Assembly (NCBI GenBank): GCA_020746995.1
Contig: JAGPXD010000005.1
Coordinates: forward strand, 2,604,001-2,668,000
Origin: Plectosphaerella cucumerina
Lineage: Eukaryota; Ascomycota; Sordariomycetes; Glomerellales; Plectosphaerellaceae
Length of the DNA: 64,000 bases
Reading direction: 5' to 3'
Positions 22,147 to 34,100 of this stretch are shown here, in pieces (the stretch's first letter is position 1; each line of letters opens with the position of its first letter). The notes under the pieces are model-generated. The model did no database searches and had not been told where the DNA came from. It saw only the letters and a program-made list of their open reading frames with translations. Both the position numbers and the translations under genes were made by a program.

Positions 22147-25100
22147 CTATGTGAATACCTCTAACGGCCGGAAGACAACATGATCCATGTGCGGCGTGTC
22201 CATGTCGCCGATCATTCCACGCTCGTACATGGCGAACCACACCGCATCGGCGTTGACGACCTCGAGCGCGCTGCGGACAGACTCGTCCCGTCCCAAGCGG
22301 TCAGCCAGAAGCGCCAAAATCTCGTCAAAAATGTCGTCCGGTACGCGAACGTGCGACACAACAGCAACGAGCATCGCCACAACAGCCTCCCATGTCTGTG
22401 CCGCCGAGGCGAAGCGGCCAAGTCCAGTACCGTAAGCCACCTCCCCCGAGGAGCTCGACGACTGTCTAAGCTCCAGCATCCCCAAGCCTCGAGAGAGAGC
22501 GGGGGAGGCATCAACGCCTATGCGCAGCGACGACGACGGCGAGGGCGAAGACGACGGGGCGCTGTTCCTGATCTGTGCAGCTCGAGGTGTCTTCCGTAGC
22601 GCCTCGTCCTTCTTGGTACGACACCAGCGGCCCAGGCCGTCCTGCCATTCCGTCCTGACGCGCGAGGAGAGGAAGTCCCCCGCCGTGGCGCATAGGGATG
22701 CCAATGCGTCACAGGCGGCGAGGACGACAAAGGGCTCCGAGTCGCGGAGGCGCGAGATGGTGACGGGCCAGATGGCGTTGACGAGGGGGAGGAAGGCGTC
22801 CTCGTCCCTGGCGAGGGCGGGGGAGACGGCCGAGAGGAGGTCGAGGAGGGACTTGCGCAGGGTCGGTGTCGGGGAGGTGAGGTAGTGCTGTGTGAGGGAG
22901 GCGACTTTCTCGAGAAGGATGTAGGTGGGTGTTTTGGGCGGCTTTTCTTTTTCAAGCTCCGTGCCCGACTCTTCGGCGGCCGGGTCGGCAGCACCTTCTG
23001 GGTTGGAGCCCCAGGGTTGAGAGGGGTGGCCTTTGATGGCTTCCATGGCAGCATCTTCCTCCTCGCGGTCCTTCTTCCGTTGCTTGCGGGTATCCAGGAG
23101 GCGTAGAACGTCGTTGAGGTCGGTTGCTGGAGGGAGCTGCTTCCTGTGGCCGGAGGACGCGGTCTCACGCCCTGCTTCCAGCAGCTTTGTCGACTTGACG
23201 CCTTGCTCGACGACTTCCTTTAGGACGGCGAAGAGACTCTCGACAAAGACTGGGTAGCCGTGGTAGTTGTCCAGAGCGGCAAAGATGGAGGCGACGACGT
23301 CGTCCAGGTAGGGAATGAGACGGGGTCCGGTGAGGCGCGTCATCATGATGAGGACCCTGGTGGAAGCGGGTGTGATGTCGAGGGTGTTCATGCGCAGAGA
23401 GATGGAGTTGACCATATAATCGGCGTTGCCGACGATGAGCTCCGACACGGAGGTGTAGCCACAGTAAGCTGCTAGCATGTCGAGGGTCGTGATGGCATGA
23501 GCCCTCAGGCCAGGCTCAGGTGATCCAAGGAGGGTGGCGATGGGGTACAGGACGTCGATGAGCTCTGGCCTGAAAGCCTCTTTGGACTGCGAGGCTGCAA
23601 ATGCGACGACCTCCAGGGCGATGGCCTGCATCTTCCAGTCCGCTTCGGACGGCTCGCCGTATGCATCGAGTAGTGAGGCGGAATATGCGTAGAGCTCATC
23701 GAGGGCCGTCTTTGGGTCCTCGAAGCTGTCGGTCACGGAGGAAAAGTCGAGGAAGTCGTCCATGTCGCTCGAGGCACGCAGAGCGGCCTTGGTTAGCTCG
23801 AAGGATAGCCAGAATGAAGACACCTGCAGAGCCCCCTCCGAGTCCCTCGCGTAGTCGAGCATCTCCAATGACAGCTTGACCTGGTGAGCGGCGTTGCCGA
23901 CACCGGACAGGAGAGCCAGCATTTCAGATCTTGTGCCTGCTTGACTCTCCTGAGGGAGCAAGACTAGTGGGAACTCGGCTGCAGGGGCACCCAATGCACA
24001 GCGCTCTCGGTCTCCCAGGACCTGTAGGTCGGCCGAGAGGGAGTGGACGGCAGGTCTCTGCCGGTCAACTTGGATGAGGGATGAGACGCTCTCTCGAAGG
24101 GCCAGTGAGACAGCATCATCCAAGGTGGAGGAATCGAGACGGAGCTGGGCGACCAGTCGGGTGCCCCTGAGGACATTACGGAGGGCCGTCTGCTTCTTGT
24201 CCTCGTCGGCAGACTGCACGACGCGACGCAGGCCGGTAATCCATGCGTAGACGGTTGCTTTGATGGTCTCGCCGAGCTCTGGGTATATCGTGGCCAGATC
24301 ACTGAGACTAGTGAGTGCAGGGAATGACGGAGCTTCCTCCGGCGCGAGCATGATGGCTGTCTCGACGAGGAGAGGGGTGCAGTTCTCCAGCGTGGTATGG
24401 CACTCATCCAGGAGCGCCAGGGCCAAGCTCCCCACGGCTTCACGCACTTCTTCAGACTGATAAGTCCGCAGCTTCAGCACGCCGACAAGGGCGAGCCTGA
24501 TCTGCATAGTCGTGGCCCTGAGCCACGGGGCGCTGAGGATCTTATCGCCCTGAGTCTCTTCGGGCTTGGCCTCGTCTTCTGAGGGGGGCTTGGCTAGGAT
24601 GGACCGTGTACGTAGGTCCGAGAGGACAGCAATGAGGACCGTCCGGAGAGACTCGACGGCTGACACCAGCACGCGCGTCTTCTCGCGAGCAGGCGTGGCC
24701 AAGAGGCGAGCCAGGTTCGATACGACGCCAGGGAGGAAGGTGGCCAGGGCGGCGTGGTCCTTGATGCCGAGGAACATGGCCTTGAGCACGTGGAGGGCCT
24801 GGGCCTTGATCTCGGGGGTCTCGCCGTCGACAACGCTCTCCAGGACAACAGTAACGGCGTGTCCTAGGGCCGGAATATTCTTGGCATCGACTAGAGAGGC
24901 AGCGGAAGCAGCCGACGCGCTGGCGTTTGTGATGAGTGCAGCAAGACAGGTGAAGGCCTCGACGACGACCTCCTCGGGTGGCTTATGAGTCTCCTCTTGG
25001 CCGGGGACGCCACCAACAATAAATGTAAGCAAGATGAGAAGCTGTTCGACCATTTGCGGCGGCAAAGCGGCCTTCCAGCCGTAGGAGATAAGCATGCCAG

Positions 25101-25441
25101 TGCATCGCAGACAGGCCTCGATGAGGCGGGCGGGATGCTTGACCTGGTGGCGCAGGACGTGAGAGAGAGGGAAGAAGACGTAGTCGGCCAGCTTGTCATT
25201 GAGGACGGAAGGGTCCTGGTCGAGCTGGGTGCGGATGACGACGTTGAGCTGCTCCGTCAGCTCGGTGAGCTCGCGGATGGCCTGGGGCCCGTCGTCGCCG
25301 CGGAGGGCATGGCTGCTGATGGGAACGCAGTACTTTTTGAGCTGCGCATCGTCAGTCGGGGGAAGCGAGAGCTAAAGTGACGAGGGGAAGCACCTGTTGG
25401 AAGAACTCGTTACGAGCTGGTGTGGATGAGTTGGATGTCAT
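22147..25441 (-). CDS. tti1: Tti1, TEL2-interacting protein of the TTT complex
   Basis: HEAT-repeat subunit of the Tel2-Tti1-Tti2 complex, which with Hsp90 matures TOR, ATM, ATR and other PIKK kinases. Exons are 25441-25394 (16 residues, MTSNSSTPARNEFFQQ) and 25341-22147, giving 1080 residues. The intron is phase 0 with an unusual GTGCTT donor and joins NEFFQQ to LKKYCVPISSHAL. Nearly all of the protein is helical repeat. Family hallmarks are the region PEPGLRAHAITTLDMLAAYC, the following GNADYMVNSISLRMNTLD, and LIPYLDDVVASIFAALDNYH. A charged insert (TRKQRKKDREEEDAAMEAI) sits near residue 770. Convergent with the kinase; divergent to the DUF1749 hydrolase. Confidence 0.9.
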
Positions 25442-25901
25442 GGTGAGCGCCGCCGTCGGCTCTTGATGATGATGGCCGGCATGGGTGGTGCTGTGCTGTG
25501 GTTGAAGTTGGGTGACGATCTTGATGGCAGTGGTTTGCAAAGCAGCCCAGACCATTGCTCACCAAAATGGAACCTCCACCTCATGGCGGGGAACAGTGAG
25601 TGCCCTGGACTCGAACCTGGGGCGCTTGCTGTAAATGCCCTGGAACTGTCCCTGGATCGGCACAACTGGCGCTGTCGGGATTTTTTTTAGTGGCCGGGCA
25701 CCTAATGGGAGTGCTGGGCAGGCCCCGGCGTCAGCAAGCGGGGTGCAGACCTGGAACATCCACTGGATGCACAGGTACACCTAAAGACGCAGGCAAACGG
25801 GCAATTGCAATGTACCTCCTCATCGAACCATATTCCCGCTCCCCCATCCTCGCTCACCTCACCTCACCTCTTCTCCCATCACCACCACCACCACCACCAA
25901 C
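25442..25901. promoter_or_regulatory. Divergent promoter between tti1 and DUF1749 hydrolase
   Basis: A 460-bp spacer. The last 60 bp before the plus-strand start are CT/CA-rich, including a CAC run at 25881-25901. On the minus strand a perfect tRNA-type B box, GGTTCGAGTCC, lies near 25609-25619, but I cannot fold a full tRNA around it. Confidence 0.55.
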
Positions 25902-26858
25902 ATGCCGTACACCTGCACCGTCCACCCCTTCGACTCGCCCACGCAAGGCTCCTGCGCCTACGAGATCGGCAAGTCCGGTGCTCGCAACGCCATCATCTTC
26001 GTCGGCGGCCTAGGCGACGGTCCCCATACGGTCCCCTTCGTCCGGCCCCTCGCCGAGCACCTCGCGTCCGCCGGCCTGGACTACTCCGTCTTCGAGATCC
26101 GGATCAGAAGCTCCTTCACCGGCTTCGGGTACTCAAGCCTCGCCAACGACGTCGAGGATATCTCCTCCCTTGTGGCTTACCTGCGCGAGCAGGGCAAGCA
26201 GAAGATCGTGCTCATGGGCCACTCGACTGGATCACAGGTTGCTTCTGTCCCCTACTATCTCCGAAGCAGAAATGCTGACCCTGCCAGGACTGCATCGAGT
26301 ACGCCACAAACAAAGAGCAGCCCGTCGATGGCTTCATCCTCCAGGGTCCCGTCTCGGACCGCGAGGGCGCCGCCAACTTCCTCGACGCCGATGTCCTCCG
26401 TGACAGCTGCAAGCTCGCCGCAGACATGATCGCCGAGGGCAAGGGCCAGTGGATGCTCCGTCCCGAGCAGGTCGGCCACTGCTTCGACCCCATCAACGCT
26501 TACCGCTGGCACTCGCTCATCAGCAAGGGGTACGTCTGCCTGCTATGCCTGGGCGGCCGAGCCACTACTCACATGTCCCAGCGGAGACGACGACTACTTC
26601 TCCTCAGACCTCGACGAGGAGACCGTCTCCAAGTTTTGGAACCGCTTCGAGAAGCCCGCCCTGGCCCTATACTCGGCTGAGGACGAGCACGTCCCCGCCT
26701 CAGTCGACAGGCAGGCCCTCGTGGACTCCTGGAAGAGGTTGGGCGCTCATGTGCACCCTCTGTCGGACCTCATTCCCGGGGCTAGCCACACAGTCAAAGA
26801 GCCCGCGGCCCAGCAGTGGTTGAACGACAGGGTAGCTCGCTTCCTCGCCGACGTCTGA
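25902..26858 (+). CDS. DUF1749 alpha/beta hydrolase, SidJ-like esterase
   Basis: Alpha/beta hydrolase of the DUF1749 family. To my knowledge this family includes Aspergillus SidJ, which hydrolyses intracellular siderophores, but function differs among paralogues, so I give no symbol. Exons are 25902-26237, 26288-26529 and 26582-26858, giving 284 residues, with phase closing at both introns. An oxyanion-side loop IIFVGGLGDGPHTVPF lies near residue 35. The nucleophile elbow GHSTGSQ (about residues 106-112) ends exactly at the first intron. Acid and base candidates are in SAEDEHVPAS and PGASHTV near the C-terminus. There is no signal peptide, so it is probably cytosolic. Neighbours do not suggest a siderophore cluster. 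Confidence 0.85.
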
Positions 26859-27116
26859 GCTCGTCACATCCATCTTCACGCTTCACGAAGGATCATATGC
26901 AGTAATGTAAGGTTTGTAGGGAGGTAAGTAGGAGTTGGGGTATCCAAGGTAATGACGGCGGCGTCTGGTTCGCCATCCGCCAAAAAAAAAAGCCCATCTC
27001 CCGATATGCCAACTCAGGACGCCTCGATGCTTGCACACACACTCGCTTGCTATGAGCCGGAAGAAACAACGCTTGCTTGCCATGACAGAAAAAAGGAAAA
27101 AGGACGGACGTGGACG

Positions 27117-28456
27117 CTACACAAAAGAAGCGCCCTCGGTCTGCTTGCGCGTAGACACGTCACTGCTACTGCTCCCCGACCGCTCATACACGGGTCTCAG
27201 TGGTGTGGTCTGGCTGTTATTGTCAAGCCGCATCGGGAACGACATGAACGACGCTCCCGTTGACGTCCGCGAGCCCAGCGGCTTGGTGGGATCGTAATAT
27301 GTCACCCGCCGCGGCTCCGGAACATCGACCTGCCTCATGAAGACGGGCTGCTCGTCAATCTCGTGGATGGTCGACAGCGAGTCCCGCGTCAAGGCGTGGC
27401 CGTGGTACCCCTTTGCCGCCGCCAGGGCCTCCTCCGGCGACTGGGCACGGCTTCCGGGACTGCGCTTCGACCGCGACCAGGACCGGGACAGGCTGGGGGC
27501 TTCGAGGAGGGAGGGGAGATACTTTGCGAAGAAGGGCTTGGTGGCCGGGAGGCTGGCGGCGGTGATGCCGACGTAGAGCTCGACGGTCGAGGCGGTCCAG
27601 CTGGGCCAGGCGCGTCGCGTGGTGTTGTAGTCGGGATGGGTGGTCATGAGCCAGGTAAAGTAGGTCCTGGCACCGCCAGCTGCGGAGGCGAGGAAGCCAG
27701 CGGCGAAGAGGAGGTTGACGACCAACGCCTGCCTAGGCGCCAGCTTCCGCTCGGTGCCCTGCAGGCGGACAATGATAGCCAGGGGCAAGAGAACGACGAG
27801 GACGTCAGTCGTTGTGTTGATGATGCCGGCGACGAGGAGGTGGATGGCCTCGTTGATGCAGCTCTGGCTCCTCAGGGAAATCTCCCAGTAAAGATGCAGA
27901 GGTCTGGTGGGCAAGACTCGGTCAGCACATGTCGAGGCACGGAGAGGGTGTGAACATACCGGCACTGAAGCAGCAGGACCAACATGAAGGAGATGCAGCT
28001 GACCACGACAAAGGCGGCAAGGCCGATGGCCAAGTAGCGCGGTGCCTTGGTGGCGCAGCCTCCTGCGAGACGGTACACGAGAGCCAGCATGGACAGCTTG
28101 GTGAAGCTAGTGGCCATGTCGAAGAAGAGGTAGCTCGCGAGGCCGGCCTGGAGCGACCCCGGGTACAGCTGGGGCCTCACGTCCCAGACGTCGGTGCCCC
28201 AGCCGAAGCGCTCCTTGGCGATGAGGCCCGTGGCTGTGAAGCCCACGGCGGGGACGAAGGCGATGAGGATGAGGATGTCATCGAGGCCAAAGCTGCGGGT
28301 GATGAAGCGTCGGGTCCACACTCGCAGCCCGAGGAGGACGGTGACCGAGGCGAGGAGGACCACGGCGATGATGGTACCTGTTGGTCCGAGCCGGTTGGGG
28401 TTCTCGTAGTCTGGTGTCGGCCAGCCGAGGAGGACTTCTACCGGAGGGGGCCTCAT
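27117..28456 (-). CDS. PTH11-like integral membrane protein (fungal rhodopsin-type seven-helix family)
   Basis: Putative G-protein-coupled receptor of the large fungal PTH11-like/rhodopsin-fold family, without an N-terminal CFEM domain. Exons are 28456-27960 and 27903-27117, giving 427 residues. Seven hydrophobic segments can be followed, beginning with TIIAVVLLASVTVLLGLRVW, then LDDILILIAFVPAVGFTATG, YLFFDMATSFTKLSMLALVY, AIGLAAFVVVSCISFMLVLL, IINTTTDVLVVLLPLAIIV and VVNLLFAAGFLASAAGG. The family motifs FGLDD after helix 2 and Q-C-R-P-L-x-x-Y-W, split by the intron, are present. The cytosolic tail of about 120 residues is Ser/Arg-rich and ends near RKQTEGASFV. Ligand unknown. Convergent with the hydrolase gene. 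Confidence 0.87.
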
Positions 28457-30010
28457 GGCTGTGGATGTCTTGACAGCAGCACTGGCGCTGCCTTCTTCGG
28501 AGAGGTTGTCTCGAAGGGTGGACTTGTTGTAGCAGGGTACTGTCTATGTGAGAGGTTGTTGAATAAGTCGGTATGGCTGAGCAAGGCGGGTCCGTAATGT
28601 CTCTATCCCAGAGACGTCCGAGAGAGAAAACGGTAGGTCCAGGACACGGGAAGGCCACGAACACCCGGGGAGAGGAGGGATCATGGGAACGCCTTTATAC
28701 AGCGAGACGAGACACACACGAACCGAACCCAAGGCCCCGAGGGATGTGGGGGGGACATGTTGGAACGAATGGGCCGTGCCCGGGCCCGGCGAACGGATGC
28801 AGGGGTGACAGAAGTTTGTCGATGCCGGGCAGCAACGCACGCCGCGTCGGACGAGAGAGACCTTGCAGCGGTGGAAGCCTTCTGGCGCCGTCCGAGCCCC
28901 CGCCTCGCCTCGTGTCAGGTCCCCGATATTGCGCGGCCGGACTCTCGCGTGGGGGATAGAAAAAGGGTGACAAAAACCCTGAATGGGTGAGCATGTTCCA
29001 GGACCAGGTCGGGTCTGTCTGTATTCGGAAACCGGCAGATCCGCATCGTGGGTGGTGGCACGGACGATCTGTTCACTGCCGCGTTCGAGTCGCGGAAACT
29101 CCCAAACCGAGTCCGTGTCAGGCAGACGTGGCACGGGGCATCCCGAGGACTGCTCCGAGACGGGCATGGCCTTGGCTTGCGCCTGGCTGTGGCCGTGGCC
29201 CGGGAGGAAGGGAGAGGGCAGTGGGGGGGTTGATGCGCGGTAGATCCGGGGGACGGGAAGCGAGGGTGTGGTATGGCTCAGGGGAGGGGATCACCAAGGT
29301 GCAGTGCATGCATGACACCCGGATGGTAACCTCGACTAGTTAATACCACAACGACCCCATGACATCTCTCTCAGACTCTATTTCTTCTTCAACCCTCCCC
29401 ATCGGACCCTCGATATCCCCCCAGCGAGTCGACACAGTTTCACCCACCCACGGAGTCACGACATCTCTCCCAGCCCCATCCCCACGACTCGAACGCCCAA
29501 AGAACCCTTCTAAAGCGGAAATGCCATGCACAATCCCATCTCGGCCCAAACACCTAAGGCGCCGGAGCCTGGTGGGCTTGGCTGGGCCCCAGTGACTGAT
29601 CTGGTCTGATGCCTCTTACACACCGGCACACACACACGCAGCACTGCCATCCTGACACCACAGCCCGTTACAGGTCGGTACCCAGCACTTCCGCGGCAGC
29701 CTCACAGGGCAGATGGTACAGAGTACCTCCCCGTGGAAAGTCGGACAGCCCCCCGACGAGATGCGATTGGCCGCCACGGGGGTTTGGACGACGAACAACG
29801 TGGACATGAAGAAAAAGGGGTCTGTCTGGTCTGGATCTCGTCTCCCCTGACACAAGACATACACATACACGGCTTATGGTTCCCATCTAAGCGTTCATCG
29901 CCCACTTCCCGTCACGCAGGGTCGGGCAGAAAAAGTCATACTCATTCCTGCTTCACGCCATCCCAGAAAGACAACACACCATCGCTTAGCCAAAGCCCTT
30001 TAAGCTCCCC
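28457..30010. other. Spacer upstream of PTH11-like gene
   Basis: About 1.55 kb holding the receptor promoter on its left and the 3' side of the small Cys protein on its right. A short CA-rich tract lies near 29620-29640. Open frames on both strands do not look like protein. Confidence 0.5.
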
Positions 30011-30279
30011 TCACTGCTTCCCACTGCCCGTCAGCCACGACAGGCCCGGCACCTGGAAGGGCGCCGCAGGAGGGTACTGCTTCCCTCCGACCTCGACCTT
30101 GGGCGTGCACGTGCACCACTCCTCCTCCGGCACGCCCGCCAGCGCCGATGGGATGTGGCTCCCGCACCCACGCCACGTCTGCTTGGCTGTTCCCGTGTCA
30201 GCTGCTGCTCTGGGCGGGGTGGAGGAAGGGGAGAGAGATGGGACTCACAGCAGTTGGGGCACGTCGCCTTCATGCACAT
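30011..30279 (-). CDS. Small conserved Cys-motif protein, 68 residues
   Basis: Small two-exon gene: 30279-30249 and 30186-30011. The intron (GTGAGT ... ACAG) splits a serine codon, and the phase closes. The product begins MCMKATCPNCSKQTWRGCGS and continues with HIPSALAGVPEEEWCTCTPK; CxxC plus CGSH and WCTC suggests a small metal-binding fold. I recall similar short proteins in many fungi (CPNC...WxGCGxHIPxV...EExWC), function unknown to me. A minus-strand TATAAA at 30423-30418, about 140 bp before the ATG, supports transcription. Confidence 0.8.
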
Positions 30280-30417
30280 GTTGGCTAGGGAGAGAGGGTA
30301 TGTTTCTTGGTGATGAGAGATGGCTTGTCAATGTTTGTACAGCCCAAGCGGATGTACGTGATTGATGAATGCTGGTGTTGTAGTCGAGTTCAACGAGAAG
30401 CCGCCGTCTTGGGAAGG

Positions 30418-30423
30418 TTTATA
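30418..30423 (-). promoter_or_regulatory. TATA box of the small Cys-motif gene
   Basis: TATAAA on the minus strand, about 140 bp upstream of the start codon at 30279. Context and spacing fit a core promoter with a leader of roughly 100 nt. Confidence 0.4.
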
Positions 30424-31139
30424 AAGACAGAAGACGGTCGCCGGAAATGCACCGCCTCCCGCCCAGTCGCCGACCTCTAGTCGTGCTAAAACACGGTGCT
30501 GGATCCATCCGCCCCGACGTCCCCGCCATCGCCGACCTCGGCGTTTACCACCGCCAAGACCACCACCACAGTGGAACACCACACGTACTCCCCGTCTTGC
30601 TGACAAAGTCATCTTCTAGTCCATCAACATCACGGCGAGGTATAAGCTCGTTCATGAATCGTTCCCGTTTGCTGCAAGCATGCTGTCTATCTACTTCAAT
30701 CAAACTCTCTATACCCTTGGTCGCCCAATCTGTTGTTCAGGTTCCTCCTCCTGTCCTGTCTGTCCATCAATCAATCTATCGGACTCTGCATTTCCCCCTT
30801 ATCCTCCTCTGGACGCGACCTCCGCGGCTTGCACCCTTCTCCTGAAGGTTTGTGCTGCCGCTCCCCGTCGTTCCCACGGGGTTTCCCGTGGTCACGCGAC
30901 TGGAGGCCCCTCGCAGATGGCCATTTCGCTGGTGCGAGGCTCATCTGCGGCTCATCCGCGCAGGCCGTCGTCCGCCCCGTGGTAGGGGCGACGGGCAAGG
31001 TGCACGACAAGGCCCGAGAACGGCCTCGTATCGATGCACCCACCATCAACGGTGCTTCAGATGCCGGTCAGTCCGGCGTAGTCGCCTGGTCTGCCGTTAA
31101 AAGTGTGATATCCTTGGTTCCCGGAATGAGTCGCTTCAT
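30424..31139. other. Spacer between small Cys gene and C2H2 regulator
   Basis: Holds the upstream region of the small gene and the 3' UTR of the C2H2 gene. No protein-like frame, RNA gene or repeat seen. Confidence 0.5.
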
Positions 31140-34100
31140 TTAGCCAGAGGTGGAGAAGGCTCCGTGAGAGTCCAGGCGCATCATGGCGGCGATCTGGTCC
31201 TGTGCCGCCTGGTAGAGCTGGCCGTTCCTGCCATCCTGGAACGTGCTCATGTCGCGGACAATGTCCTCAAGGGCCTTCCTGTGGGCGGTCCACTCCTCCA
31301 GCAGCGGGCGCTGCGACTGGACCTCGCGGGCGGCAGCCTCGACGGCACCGGCCTTGGTGCTCGCCTTGCGGCTGGGGGCAGAGGCCTTGGGTGCGTCCTT
31401 GCGCTTGCGTCCCTTGGCCGCCTGCTGGCCGTGTCCGGTGCCGGTCGGCGATCCGGGCATGCGGTTGTCGTTGTGCACGCGCCTCATGTGGTCCCGGAGG
31501 TTCCACTGGCGGGGGAATCCGTTGCCAGGCATGGAACGGTCGCAGCCGTCGTACGAGCACAGGAAGGGCTTGTCACCGTGGCCGTGCATGGCGTGGGCCT
31601 CACGCTCGTGGCGAAGGAGGCACGCCGTGGAAGAGAACCTGGCGTTCTCGCAGGACTGGTCCTTGCACCGGTAGGGCTTGAGGTGAGAGTCGACGAACTT
31701 GCTGTAAAGGGGAGGGCCAAGGTCAGTGACTAGGTCATGACGGAGGTTGTATCGATATCAAAAGGTCACTCACTCGTAGTTGCACTTGAGCTTCTCGGGC
31801 TTGTGGTTGCAGCTCGCGTCACCCTCCCAAGGGCAGTGGAAGAGTCCATCGGCGGCAGGCTTGGCGTCCTTGTAGAGGGGGTGGTCACGAGCCGACTCGC
31901 CGTCAGTCGAGCGGCGGCTGGGGAAGGTCGCGGGGAGACCAAAGTCGTCGCCGATCATGGTCATCATGCTGCCACCAAGGTCGGCAGACATGAGGTCCGC
32001 ACCAGGGTAGACGCCTTCGGACCTGACAAGGGAATTTCTGGTTAGGACGACAGCAGCAACAGGAGAAACGGGGGAAACAAACTTCATGTGCGCTCCGAGA
32101 ATGGGCGATGCGTTGTCGCTCCGGGGCGGCGAGGCCATGAGAGGGTCAGACATCCACGTGCCGTTGGGGCTGTTGGCCGGAGAAGAGAAGTGAGACTCGG
32201 GGGTGCTGAGGGAGGCCCACGAGGCCGAGGGGGAGTGGTCCAGGTCCAGCGTCATGTGAGCAGGCACAACGTGCATGTTCATCTCCGTCGGCGGCGAGGG
32301 CAGCACGTCGGCGCCAAGGGAAAGGTCCGAGGGCATCTCAGAGAACAGCATCTGGTTCGAGACGCCGCTCGTGAACAGGCACTGGTTCATGTCCAGGTGG
32401 GCAGGCCGGGATCCGTTGAAAAGAACAGCGTTACCTGACATGTCCAGGTTGGACAGACGAGAAGATACTTGCGACGACGAGGACGTCAGCTTGGTCTTGG
32501 GCTTGGAAATCCGGTGCTTGTGGCTACCGGTCGAGGTCCGGGAGGTTCCACGCCTCATCGGTTCGCCGCCGACGGTGGCGACAGCCGCGGGCGCGGCAGG
32601 AACGGCGGCGGCCCACTTGCTCTGCTGGTCCTCAGCAGCGTGGGCGTGGCCTCGGGGTGTCAGAGCCCCGTCGAAGTGGAAAGGAAAGTCCTCAGCGTCT
32701 CCCAGGTGGGAGGATCCAGTGTCCAGGTATTCCGACTGGAAGTTCTGTGAGCCTTCTCCGGTCGTGTCCCACGACGAACCGCTCATGGGGTCCGAGGTTG
32801 GTCCTGTCTGAGAAGCAAAGGAAAACATTCCGGGGTTGGAGACCATGGCGGCAGAGTAGAAGCTGTAGTCGCTGAAGGGGAAGGGTTAGTGTGCTGTGTC
32901 TCCACTAGTGATGAAAATGTAGAACAATCGCAGAAAGACGACAAGAAAAACAACAAGTTTCGACATGGCGCAACTTTGCTTCCTGTTGGCTCATGCACGG
33001 TCAGCGGTTGTCTTCAAGTGGCATCGGAGTGGGGGACACCGTTCACAGACCATGATCGATTGCCAGGCGAGCAGAGTCCTGCCAGGTCCTGGGTTGGGTC
33101 CGTGTTGTCCGCAATGTGGATGGGTGCATCATAGTCGTGCAAGTCCGGATGTGACGAACTATTCAAGGGAAGATAGGCCGGGTAGTCATAGGTCCATGTG
33201 AGTCGGGCACTCAAAAAGCGAAAACAATCCAGGCAAAAGACATCCATTGGCGGCAGGTTGTAGTTGTGAGTTCCAGTGTCGAGGCAGAAAACCATGGGTT
33301 GGGTCCGAACATGAAATGCAAAGCCTGGATTGAAACGGTCCTTGTCGAGTGGCAGTCCTTCCTTCCTTGGGATGAGAGTGGGCAAACAGTCTGCCTATGG
33401 CTTGAATAAAGCGAGGCTTTCCGCAGCTTGGTACTGAATCCCAAGCATGAACGGAGACTGTGGCACAAATCCATGGGCCTCCGAGGGTCGGGGCATGTCG
33501 AAATCGCGGTGCGATGAATCCAGTGGCATGTCGAGCACAGGTCCTCCAGTGGTTGCCTGTGTTGTCCTTGAAGAGAAATGGGTCGCATGTGTCGGAAACC
33601 AGTGGGCAAGGTCGCAGTCGTGAGAATCCATCCGGGCAGTCTCCGTCACATAATCACACGCCGCGATGCGCAATAATGTGAAGGGTCAAGAATCCAGGTT
33701 GTTCCGTGTCCAGTGAGAAGCAGGCAGGCGCCTGAAGGCCATTCCTCGAGCAAGCACGCGCGCAAGTCCATGGGCTGGTTCCGTGGGCCATGTCCTTTGG
33801 CCAGTCAATCCGGTGGGCAAGATCATTGTCCAGGCGAGGCACCTCTCCGCGAGGGCAAGTCCGGCACAAATGCAGGCAAGGTCTCCAGTGGGTTTGGTGG
33901 TGGGCGTGCAGCGCACATGGCGAGTACTTACTTCAACACCGCAAGGGTGATGGAGTGCATGAATACTGTTTGTTCCCCCGTCTGGCTAGACGAATCGAAC
34001 GGATGCTGTTTCCGCAGCGCCCATTCGACCACCCCGTGAGGGGCGAGGATCCGGCCAAGTTCTGTGTTCCTTGTGCGTGTTCTTCACGAACGAGTCCTGT

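Noticed and set aside
25590..25665. Complete tRNA gene on the minus strand
   Set aside because: Only a B box and weak T-stem pairing are present. No A box, no cloverleaf D or anticodon arm could be drawn.
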